Assembly: GCA_003509845.1 (NCBI GenBank)
Contig: DOMR01000192.1
Span: forward strand, 1 to 8,188
Reading direction: 5' to 3'
From: Chitinophagaceae bacterium
Lineage (GTDB): Bacteria; Bacteroidota; Bacteroidia; Chitinophagales; Chitinophagaceae
Length of the DNA: 8,188 bases
In this document: one piece after another, positions 1-5,891 of the stretch
Layout: every line of letters begins with the position of its first letter
Position numbering within the stretch: position 1 is the first letter of the stretch
Position numbers and translations under genes: made by a program
Notes under the pieces: model-generated
Database searches by the model: none
What the model was told of the DNA's origin: nothing
Seen by the model: only the letters and a program-made list of their open reading frames with translations

Positions 1-1
1 T

Positions 2-295
2 GAAAATTTGCATAATGCAATTTCGTTTATTACTTTATCAGAGCATGGGGTATATTTTTCAGATGGAAAGGAACAAAAATTAATTCCAACGCATATTCGC
101 AATATATCGGATGTGAGTGGCGCAGGGGATACAGTTATTGCAGTAGCTTCATTGGTGTATGCGAGCTCAAAAAATATGTTATTAGCGGCTGAAATTTCCA
201 ATATTGCAGGCGGAATGGTTTGTGAGTTAGTAGGAACTGCCCCTATTAATAAAAAAGATTTAGCAGCGGAAGTTGTAAAGTTGTTAACCAAATAG
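2..295 (+). CDS. rfaE1: D-glycero-beta-D-manno-heptose-7-phosphate kinase (PfkB/ribokinase family), C-terminal part
   Basis: Only the last 97 codons are in the window; the gene begins upstream, so the TTG at 8 is an internal codon. The family phosphorylates D-glycero-D-manno-heptose 7-phosphate with ATP in the cytoplasm, making the ADP-heptose precursor for the LPS inner core. The visible part holds the PfkB C-terminal signature DVSGAGDT (bases 110-133). Its GAGD supplies the anion hole and its Asp (bases 128-130) is the expected catalytic base. The preceding TLSEHGVYF and following AGGMVCELVGT segments match the HldE/RfaE kinase domain better than generic ribokinases. The protein stops soon after the kinase fold (VVKLLTK), with no fused nucleotidyltransferase domain, so it is the monofunctional RfaE1 type, and a separate adenylyltransferase must exist elsewhere. 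ispD follows on the same strand within 26 bp, suggesting co-transcription. Another PfkB sugar kinase remains possible because the substrate-binding half is missing. Confidence 0.85.
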   Translation, partial: ENLHNAISFITLSEHGVYFSDGKEQKLIPTHIRNISDVSGAGDTVIAVASLVYASSKNMLLAAEISNIAGGMVCELVGTAPINKKDLAAEVVKLLTK

Positions 296-321
296 GAAAT
301 AATTTGAAACAAGTATCAATC

Positions 322-999
322 ATGTATTCTAATAAAATTGCCATAATAGTAGCTGGTGGCACTGGTCAGCGAATGGGATCGGTGGTGCCTAAGCAATTTT
401 TAGAAATTGAAGGGAAGTCTATATTGCTACATACCATTGATCAATTTGTAAATGCATTTGATGATATCAGCTTAGTGGTGGTGTTACCAGAAGGTTATAT
501 TGAAGAAGGAAAAAAGCTATTAAAGAATAGAACCAAAAATCCCATTCAATTTATCGCTGGTGGTGAAACCCGGTTTCAATCGGTAAAAAATGGATTAACA
601 GCAGTGAAAGAAAAATCAATTGTATTTGTGCATGATGCAGTTAGGTGCTTATTAACGCCAGCATTAGTACAAAGATGTTATCAGCAAGCCGTTGAAAATG
701 GTTCTGCCATCCCAGCGGTTAGTTCAACAGATACCGTGCGTATCATGGAAAACGAAAAACATCATTTGTTTGACCGTGAAAAAGTAATGCTGATACAAAC
801 GCCACAAACTTTTCAATCTGAAATTATATTAGCCGCATTTGATCAAGCATATCAGCCCAACTTTACGGACGAGGCCAATGTGGTGGAAGCGATTGGGCAA
901 CCCGTTTTTCTAGTAGATGGGGAGTTTGAAAATATCAAAATTACAAGACCCCTGGATTTGGCCATTGCAACCTATGTACTTACAAAGCGACTAGGGTAG
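322..999 (+). CDS. ispD: 2-C-methyl-D-erythritol 4-phosphate cytidylyltransferase (IspD)
   Basis: This cytoplasmic enzyme of the MEP pathway to isoprenoids joins CTP and methylerythritol 4-phosphate to give CDP-ME and pyrophosphate. From the ATG at 322 it is 225 residues, a normal IspD length. The CTP-binding loop AGGTGQRMGSVVPKQF lies at residues 11-26, with Arg17 and Lys24 in the catalytic positions. HDAVR follows at 104-108, DR at 151-152 (Arg152 matching E. coli Arg157), TPQTF at 160-164, TDEANVVE at 182-189 and NIKITRP at 204-210 (Lys206 matching E. coli Lys213). The usual Pro after HDxxR is Cys109, a mild variation. Start choice: a TTG at 304 in the same frame has an AGGA at 294-297, but ATG 322 leaves the expected few residues before the first beta strand. 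TarI-type ribitol-5-P cytidylyltransferases are related, but the motif set favours IspD. It sits 26 bp after the rfaE1 stop and is probably in the same transcript. Confidence 0.93.
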   Translation: MYSNKIAIIVAGGTGQRMGSVVPKQFLEIEGKSILLHTIDQFVNAFDDISLVVVLPEGYIEEGKKLLKNRTKNPIQFIAGGETRFQSVKNGLTAVKEKSIVFVHDAVRCLLTPALVQRCYQQAVENGSAIPAVSSTDTVRIMENEKHHLFDREKVMLIQTPQTFQSEIILAAFDQAYQPNFTDEANVVEAIGQPVFLVDGEFENIKITRPLDLAIATYVLTKRLG

Positions 1000-1017
1000 T
1001 TGCTATTTTATACTTAC

Positions 1018-1036
1018 TTAATACGTATTAATTTTT
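1018..1036 (+). terminator. possible weak terminator after ispD (AT-rich palindrome plus T run)
   Basis: A perfect 14-bp palindrome TTAATACGTATTAA (1018-1031) is followed directly by five T on the plus strand, 18 bp past the ispD stop. Its position between two convergent genes suits transcript ending. The stem would be only five A-T pairs with a four-base loop, too weak for a confident intrinsic terminator. Confidence 0.22.
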
Positions 1037-1040
1037 ATTA

Positions 1041-1058
1041 ACTACGGGTTGTTGTAGT
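1041..1058 (+). terminator. possible second hairpin in the ispD/oxidoreductase gap
   Basis: ACTAC (1041-1045) and GTAGT (1054-1058) can pair around an eight-base loop, and the plus strand then runs into the pyrimidine-rich ACTTCCTTTT. It lies between convergent gene ends. Five pairs with a long loop is marginal, so this is only a candidate. Confidence 0.15.
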
Positions 1059-1084
1059 ACTTCCTTTTCGAAATTTTATAAGGA

Positions 1085-2110
1085 TTATTCTGATTCTAAA
1101 TCCTCTCTTGGCGCTAAATCGGGTGACCAATTTTCACTAATATTAGAAGTGCTTTTACCAATTTTTTCTAAAATTTGATGTGCCACTTCCATAGCTAAAT
1201 AGCCATCCATTTCATTCACCACTGGTGTTTCGTCATTTAAAATCGCATGAACAAAACTACTCAGCTCCGCTTTAATCGCATTGCCTTGTTCAATTACCGG
1301 GTTGTTGATGGAAATAGTTTTAGTGCCTTGGTGGGTTTCAATATCAAAGGAGAAAGCAGCAGCTTCATCTGGTTGTTGCAACTTAATGATTTCCGTATTT
1401 TTTTCTAAAAAGTCAATACCGATATACGCATCTTTTTGGAACAATCTAATTTTTCGCATTTTTTTCATGCTAATTCTACTGCTGGTTAAATTAGCCACAC
1501 AGCCATTGTTGAATTCAATACGCACGTTGGCAATATCAGGGGTGTCGGTTAATACAGCAACACCACTTGCGGAAATACTTTTTACATCGCTTTTAACAAT
1601 GCTTAAAATAATATCAATATCGTGAATCATTAAATCCAATATCACACTTACTTCAGTACCTCTTGGATTAAATTGTGCTAATCGGTGTACTTCAATAAAA
1701 AGTGGATTTAAGGTCAAATCTTTTAAAGCAGTAAATGCAGGATTAAATCTTTCCACATGACCCACTTGTAATTTTACATTGGCTTCCTTCACCATGTTTA
1801 CGATTGTTTTGCCTTCTTCAATCGTATTGGCCATTGGTTTTTCAACAAACACATTTTTGCCCATTTTAATCGCCATCTCACAAACCGGGAAATGCAAATG
1901 GGTAGGAGTTACTACATCAATGATGTCGCAGGCTGCAATCAATGCTTCTTCATCCATGAATCTTTTAAGACCATAGGTTTTTTCAACCTCATGTGCGTGT
2001 TCATTACTAGGGTCGAAAAAGCCAATCAGTTCTACTTCGGAAATTTCCTTCCAATTATTTAGGTGATACTTACCCAAATGCCCCACACCAAACACGCCCA
2101 CTTTAAGCAT
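1085..2110 (-). CDS. Gfo/Idh/MocA-family NAD(P)-dependent oxidoreductase, GnnA-like
   Basis: This is a 341-residue cytoplasmic dehydrogenase of the glucose-fructose oxidoreductase/inositol dehydrogenase family, complete and of normal length. The N-terminal Rossmann fold carries GVGHLGKYH at residues 8-16. VVTPTHLH at 66-73 and EKP at 90-92 (Lys91 expected at the active site) follow. The C-terminal alpha/beta domain has the family's D-x3-H pattern, Asp159 and His163 in DLMIHDID. GHVERFNP at 117-124 is, as I recall, typical of the subgroup near lipid A genes that includes UDP-GlcNAc 3-dehydrogenases (GnnA). That makes a sugar-nucleotide substrate plausible, but no partner aminotransferase GnnB or lpx gene is visible here. 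The gene is convergent with ispD (85 bp) and divergent from anmK (161 bp), so it is probably transcribed alone. The family call is firm and the substrate is inference. Confidence 0.9.
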   Translation of the reverse strand: MLKVGVFGVGHLGKYHLNNWKEISEVELIGFFDPSNEHAHEVEKTYGLKRFMDEEALIAACDIIDVVTPTHLHFPVCEMAIKMGKNVFVEKPMANTIEEGKTIVNMVKEANVKLQVGHVERFNPAFTALKDLTLNPLFIEVHRLAQFNPRGTEVSVILDLMIHDIDIILSIVKSDVKSISASGVAVLTDTPDIANVRIEFNNGCVANLTSSRISMKKMRKIRLFQKDAYIGIDFLEKNTEIIKLQQPDEAAAFSFDIETHQGTKTISINNPVIEQGNAIKAELSSFVHAILNDETPVVNEMDGYLAMEVAHQILEKIGKSTSNISENWSPDLAPREDLESE

Positions 2111-2271
2111 AGCTTTAATTTATTAAAGGTAAAGTTACACTATAAGCCATTGAATTTGAACGCATTTAGTGGGTTGTGGAAAATTGGCAAAATGCTGTTA
2201 ATTGCTGCCTAGGGAAACAGCCATTTTACAAGCGCATTTACTATCTTTAATAAATTGCACAAAAGCAGTAT
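2111..2271. promoter_or_regulatory. divergent promoter region between the oxidoreductase gene and anmK
   Basis: These 161 bp separate two divergent starts and so should hold both promoters. The plus strand has TATCTTTA (2242-2249), matching the Bacteroidota -7 consensus TAnnTTTG at all but the last position, 22 bp before the anmK ATG. The minus strand has TAACTTTA (2137-2130) and TACCTTTA (2131-2124), each also one base off the consensus and close to the oxidoreductase start. None has a well-placed TTG/TTTG -33 partner, so exact promoter positions are not established. Confidence 0.3.
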
Positions 2272-3468
2272 ATGCATACAAATATTCAAGGATTATATGA
2301 CATCGCCAATAAGCCCAGCCGAAAGGTGATTGGTTTAATGAGTGGCACTTCCTTGGATGGTTTGGATATTGCGTTGTGTACCATTACCGGAGCTGGGAAT
2401 ACAACCAAGGTTTCTCTAGATGAATTTATAACGGTGCCTTATGCACCCGATATGAAAGAAAAGTTACTAACCGTATTTTCCAAAAAAACAGTTTCCTTAG
2501 AACAATTATGTGTACTCAATCCATGGTTGGCATTGCAACATGCAAGCATGGTGAATGATGCACTTAAACAATGGGGGATGCGATCAACTGATGTTGATTT
2601 AATTGCGAGTCATGGCCAAACTATTTATCATGCACCTAAAAGCTTACATCCGAATGATGCATATGGTCCCGCTACTTTGCAAATTGGCGATGGTGATCAT
2701 ATAGCAGTAGCCACTGGAATTATAACGGTAAGTGACTTTAGACAAAAACATATTGCTGCAGGAGGTGAGGGAGCGCCATTGTCCTTATATGGCGATTATT
2801 TGTTGTGTGCCCATGAAACAGAAAATAGAATTCTATTAAATATTGGAGGGATCGCCAATTTTACATTATTAAGTGCTGGTGGTAGTTTATCGCAAGTGTT
2901 TTCATCTGATACCGGTCCAGGTAATACTTTAATGGATGCGTATACGCGAAAATATTTCGAAGGATTGGCTTATGATAAGGATGGCATCATTGCAAAGTCG
3001 GGAAAAATTAATGAGCCTTTATTGCAATCATTAAAAAGCGATTCATTTTTTAAGGTAGCATTCCCTAAAACCATTGGACCAGAATTATTTAATCTTGAAT
3101 ACATTAATCAAGCCCAAATGGCTTTAGGCGCTATGTTATCCCATGAGGATGTGCTTGCTACACTAAATATGTTTACAGCCCAAACCATCAGTGAAGCAAT
3201 TAAAAAGGTAGTGGGGGATCAATTCATTTACACCATGTATGTCAGTGGTGGAGGAATGCATAATCGTTTATTAATGGAACATCTGCAACAATTGCTTCCA
3301 AGTATTACAATAAAGTCATCCATGGAAATAGGCATATCGCCTGATGCGAAGGAGGCTATTTTATTTGCGCTGCTTGGGAACGAAGCGGTTGCAGGAACGC
3401 CATTACTAGCAGGAGGAAATGCAACTAAGGTGGCGACAACCATGGGAAAAATTAGTTTCCCTAATTAA
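2272..3468 (+). CDS. anmK: anhydro-N-acetylmuramic acid kinase (AnmK)
   Basis: This cytoplasmic peptidoglycan-recycling enzyme hydrolyses the 1,6-anhydro ring of anhydro-MurNAc and phosphorylates it with ATP, giving MurNAc-6-phosphate, the substrate of MurQ encoded next door. It has 398 residues against about 370 in E. coli. Motifs in order: phosphate loop GLMSGTSLDG (21-30), SHGQT (113-117), TLQIGDGD (135-142), GGEGAP (164-169), NIGGIAN (190-196), DTGPGN (213-218) with Asp213 as the expected general base, SGGGMHN (325-331) and GISPDAKEA (354-362). All sites of the actin/hexokinase-like fold appear intact. About 18 residues precede the first strand. No other in-frame ATG occurs before the Met inside the GLMSGTS motif, so ATG 2272 is used; it lacks a clear Shine-Dalgarno. 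The gene stands alone on the plus strand, and its stop is 27 bp from the murQ stop on the other strand. Confidence 0.97.
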   Translation: MHTNIQGLYDIANKPSRKVIGLMSGTSLDGLDIALCTITGAGNTTKVSLDEFITVPYAPDMKEKLLTVFSKKTVSLEQLCVLNPWLALQHASMVNDALKQWGMRSTDVDLIASHGQTIYHAPKSLHPNDAYGPATLQIGDGDHIAVATGIITVSDFRQKHIAAGGEGAPLSLYGDYLLCAHETENRILLNIGGIANFTLLSAGGSLSQVFSSDTGPGNTLMDAYTRKYFEGLAYDKDGIIAKSGKINEPLLQSLKSDSFFKVAFPKTIGPELFNLEYINQAQMALGAMLSHEDVLATLNMFTAQTISEAIKKVVGDQFIYTMYVSGGGMHNRLLMEHLQQLLPSITIKSSMEIGISPDAKEAILFALLGNEAVAGTPLLAGGNATKVATTMGKISFPN

Positions 3469-3505
3469 TCGTACTTAATAATTTTTGTTCCCTATCTAAT
3501 TAATC
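3457..3505. repeat. imperfect direct repeat spanning the anmK and murQ stop codons
   Basis: TTCCCTAATTAATC (3457-3470) recurs as TTCCCTA-TCTA-ATTAATC (3488-3505), the same string with four extra bases, 31 bp downstream. The first copy contains the anmK stop (TAA, 3466-3468) and the second contains the murQ stop (TAG on the minus strand, 3496-3498). Because ATTAAT is self-complementary, the copies could also pair weakly, but no GC-rich terminator hairpin is present in this 27-bp gap. Confidence 0.45.
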
Positions 3506-4332
3506 TCATTTTCTAAAGTAGCAGCCTCAATTGACTTTTTTACTGAGCCATAAGTTTTAAGCAACTGTTCTGCTTTTGCAGTATCGTCAATTTTTAATTC
3601 ATCCATGATCATTTTTACACCACGATCAAATAATTTTTGATTGGTCAATTGCATGTTCACCATTTTATTGCCTTTAATACGACCTAGTTTTATCATCACC
3701 GAAGTGGAAATCATATTGAGTACCATTTTTTGCGCAGTACCACTTTTCATTCTTGTACTTCCAGTTACAAATTCAGGGCCAACCACAACTTCAATGGGGA
3801 AATTTGCATGTGCGGAAATGGGGCTATTTGCATTACAACTAATACTACCTGTGATAATACCTTGCGATTGACATTTTTTTAAACCGCCAATCACATAGGG
3901 CGTAGTGCCGCTTGCCGCTATACCCACTACCACATCTAAATTACTTATTTTATGTGCTTGTAAATCAAGCCAAGCTTGATCCATAGCATCTTCCGCATTT
4001 TCAACTGCATGAAACATGGCTTTTTGTCCACCTGCAATAATACCTACCACTATGTCTTCTGAAACGCCAAAAGTAGGAGGGCATTCACTTGCATCAACCA
4101 TACCTAATCGGCCACTGGTACCGGCACCTATATAAAATAAACGACCACCGTTTTGTAATTTATTAGCAGCTGCATCAATCAATAAACATATTTGCGGAAT
4201 TTGTTTTTCAACTTCAAAAGCAACTTTTTTATCTTCTGTGTTGATATTAGAAACTATTGCCGCTGTAGTTGATTTTTCGATATCATGATATAAAGAGGAT
4301 GCTTCCGTGGTTCTATTAAAATTATTAGACAT
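3496..4332 (-). CDS. murQ: N-acetylmuramic acid 6-phosphate etherase (MurQ)
   Basis: This cytoplasmic lyase-type etherase cleaves the D-lactyl ether of MurNAc-6-P, yielding GlcNAc-6-P and D-lactate, so muramic acid from wall turnover can enter amino-sugar metabolism. The 278 residues form one SIS domain. AGTSGRLG is at 70-77, DASECPPTFG at 80-89 with catalytic Glu83, ENAED at 111-115 with catalytic Glu114 (the same numbers as in E. coli), GIAASGTTPYV at 137-147, and TGSTRMKSGTAQKMVLNM at 190-207. The E. coli SGRTPYV is SGTTPYV here. The C terminus is about 20 residues shorter than in E. coli, with catalytic motifs intact. The ATG lies inside the end of the upstream class V aminotransferase gene (8-bp overlap, 4325-4332), so the two are very likely co-transcribed and translationally coupled. 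No promoter of its own is expected. Confidence 0.97.
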   Translation of the reverse strand: MSNNFNRTTEASSLYHDIEKSTTAAIVSNINTEDKKVAFEVEKQIPQICLLIDAAANKLQNGGRLFYIGAGTSGRLGMVDASECPPTFGVSEDIVVGIIAGGQKAMFHAVENAEDAMDQAWLDLQAHKISNLDVVVGIAASGTTPYVIGGLKKCQSQGIITGSISCNANSPISAHANFPIEVVVGPEFVTGSTRMKSGTAQKMVLNMISTSVMIKLGRIKGNKMVNMQLTNQKLFDRGVKMIMDELKIDDTAKAEQLLKTYGSVKKSIEAATLENEIN

Positions 4333-5593
4333 TTTTTGCTAAAGTATTTAAAGCGTTTACAAATTGGTCAAGTTCACCGGTGGTGGTATAAACATTGGGG
4401 CATATTCTACATCCAATTACATTTGCATAATCAATGGCAACTGTAAATATTTTAAACTCATTCATTAATCTAGCGGCTACATCACTTGGTTTGATACCAG
4501 CTATTCCAACATTGGCAATGCCACAACATTTTGTTTGATCTGTTGGTGTATTAATTATAATTTTTGGGTTATTGCGTACTTTACTCGTCCAGTAGTTTTG
4601 TAAATAACGCAAACGGGCTTCTTTTTTTTCTGCGCCAATCATTTCATAATAATCTATGGAATCATTAATGGTAAGGTCGGTAGCAACGGGGTGGGTGCCA
4701 ATATGGTTTAAGCGTTTAATTTTATCCAATTGCTTTTCTCCATCCGCTAATAGTGGCCATAGGTTTTTAATTCTATTTTTGTTGATGTATAAAATACCAG
4801 CACCTAAAGGACTGCTCAACCACTTGTGCAAGGATGCAGCGTAATAATCACATCCTAAATCATCAATACTGTATTGGAAATGTGCAAAAGCATGCGCGCC
4901 ATCCACAATCACTTGCACCCCTTTTGCATGCGCCATGGCGCATATTTTTTTAATAGGTAAAATATGACCTGTAATATTAATCATATGACTTACCATCATC
5001 AATTTAGTTTTGGAAGTGATGGCTTTTTCATAAATAGCAACAATCTCTTCATCATTCGCAGGATGGTTCGGAATAGATACTTTTACATTTACAATTCCAT
5101 ATCTATTTTTTACTTGCTCAAACATATCCAACATGGAACCATAATCTTGTATGGCCATCACCGCTTCGTCCCCTTTTTGCCAATCAAATCCGCTTACGAC
5201 TAAGTCAATGGATTCAGTTGTATTTCGAGTAATGATCATTTCTTCAGCACTGCAACCCCCTAGTTTTGCTAAACGTGCGGCTACTTTATCTTTATTATCC
5301 CATTGCACTGTTCTCATATAATAGGAACCCTGGTAATTCACCATTCTAATATGTTCAATATATTTATCTAAAATAGGTTGGGGTAAAAAATTATAATAGC
5401 CATTTTCTAAATTGATATAGTCGGGCTTTAATAAATATTGATTTCTGATGCTGAGCCAAAAATCCTCCACCATGGCCAATTCCTTTGCAGGTAAAGAAGC
5501 GGTTTTCTTAAATGTATTTGCTAATCCTGTTAGGCCAATTGGTGCTGCAAGGGTCGTTAATAAAACATCTTTAATAAACTGTCGCTTTTTCAT
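4325..5593 (-). CDS. aminotransferase class V-fold PLP-dependent enzyme with Tat-like leader
   Basis: This 422-residue fold-type I PLP enzyme resembles the isopenicillin N epimerase/cysteine desulfurase group; its substrate is unknown. TRNTTESIDLV (122-132) is the phosphate-binding turn, Asp231 in VDGAHAF should contact the pyridine nitrogen, and Lys257 in SLHKWLSSPLGAG is the Schiff-base lysine, followed by GTHP (299-302). All key residues are present. The N terminus MKKRQFIKDVLLTTLAAPIG is a Tat-like leader: a Lys-Arg variant of the RRxFIK pattern, a hydrophobic stretch, and a possible cut after GLA at residue 25. This suggests export as a folded, cofactor-loaded protein. Its 3' end overlaps murQ by 8 bp, placing it first in a two-gene operon with a cell-wall recycling enzyme. 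Roles such as amino-acid epimerisation or desulfuration are guesses. The start is well supported because it gives the complete leader. Confidence 0.88.
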   Translation of the reverse strand: MKKRQFIKDVLLTTLAAPIGLTGLANTFKKTASLPAKELAMVEDFWLSIRNQYLLKPDYINLENGYYNFLPQPILDKYIEHIRMVNYQGSYYMRTVQWDNKDKVAARLAKLGGCSAEEMIITRNTTESIDLVVSGFDWQKGDEAVMAIQDYGSMLDMFEQVKNRYGIVNVKVSIPNHPANDEEIVAIYEKAITSKTKLMMVSHMINITGHILPIKKICAMAHAKGVQVIVDGAHAFAHFQYSIDDLGCDYYAASLHKWLSSPLGAGILYINKNRIKNLWPLLADGEKQLDKIKRLNHIGTHPVATDLTINDSIDYYEMIGAEKKEARLRYLQNYWTSKVRNNPKIIINTPTDQTKCCGIANVGIAGIKPSDVAARLMNEFKIFTVAIDYANVIGCRICPNVYTTTGELDQFVNALNTLAKNV

Positions 5594-5657
5594 TGGTAAA
5601 ATTTTAATTCTAGTTTACGTCGATCGGGTTTCTTGATTAAGGAAGGCGGGGGTATTA

Positions 5658-5692
5658 CAAAAATACGTTTATATGACAATTTTGTCACCCAA
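5658..5692 (-). promoter_or_regulatory. candidate promoter for the class V aminotransferase-murQ operon
   Basis: Read on the minus strand, TATTTTTG (5665-5658) matches the Bacteroidota -7 consensus TAnnTTTG at every fixed base. A TTG at 5692-5690 could be the -33 element; the 24-bp spacer is one or so longer than usual. The -7 box lies 65 bp upstream of the start codon. Prediction from consensus only. Confidence 0.4.
5674..5687. promoter_or_regulatory. operator-like inverted repeat between divergent promoters
   Basis: TGACAA and TTGTCA flank a two-base TT centre, giving a 14-bp dyad. It falls in the spacer of the minus-strand candidate promoter and covers the -33 TTTG of the plus-strand candidate, where a dimeric regulator could act on both. 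The left flank plus half-site, ATATGACA (5671-5678), recurs at 5714-5721, 43 bp away, as a possible second half-site. No regulator gene is in the window, so the binding protein is unknown. Confidence 0.35.
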
Positions 5693-5709
5693 TTTGCTAT
5701 ATAAATTTA
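5681..5709 (+). promoter_or_regulatory. candidate promoter for the M28 peptidase-DUF885 unit
   Basis: TTTG (5681-5684) and TAAATTTA (5702-5709, one base off TAnnTTTG) are separated by 17 bp, within the range described for Bacteroidota promoters. A transcript starting about seven bases further on would have an untranslated leader of roughly 175 bases before the ATG at 5892. AT-richness makes chance matches likely. Confidence 0.3.
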
Positions 5710-5891
5710 GTTAATATGACACATTCTGCATGGAGTGGTTGCACGAATGGCTTGTATTTTCGACTGCTAGTCAGTCACTTATCTATTATTTGATTAAAAT
5801 TGAAATACGGCTGGCCATTCACGTAATTACTAGCCTAAAATGGGATGTTTTTATTAAATTAGTACTATTATATCATTATAAAATTTGCCGA
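5710..5891 (+). other. probable 5' untranslated leader of the M28 peptidase gene
   Basis: This stretch has no recognisable gene. The peptidase frame stays open back to an ATG at 5730, but the 54 residues it would add resemble no leader and would sit ahead of a clear signal peptide, so I treat it as non-coding. It includes a small possible hairpin, GACTG (5762-5766) with CAGTC (5772-5776), and no recognisable riboswitch. No Shine-Dalgarno precedes 5892, which is common in this phylum. Confidence 0.4.

Noticed and set aside
304..321. TTG start for ispD six codons upstream of the ATG
   Set aside because: An AGGA at 294-297 is suitably spaced, but Shine-Dalgarno use is weak in this phylum, and the ATG at 322 already gives the standard IspD N terminus and length. 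Kept as an alternative only.
1281..1625. Plus-strand open frame of 114 codons with hydrophobic stretches
   Set aside because: It is antisense to the intact Gfo/Idh/MocA gene, whose Rossmann and active-site motifs read clearly on the minus strand; the hydrophobicity comes from the reverse complement of ordinary codons.
5730..5891. Upstream ATG at 5730 extending the M28 peptidase by 54 residues
   Set aside because: The extension would bury a clear signal peptide (MKKILF followed by a hydrophobic core and S-Q cut site) inside the protein; the ATG at 5892 gives a normal exported peptidase.
5883..5891. AT-rich sequence TAAAATTTG just before the M28 ATG as a -7 promoter element
   Set aside because: The internal spacing is three bases rather than the two of TAnnTTTG, and it abuts the start codon, which would give an almost leaderless transcript.
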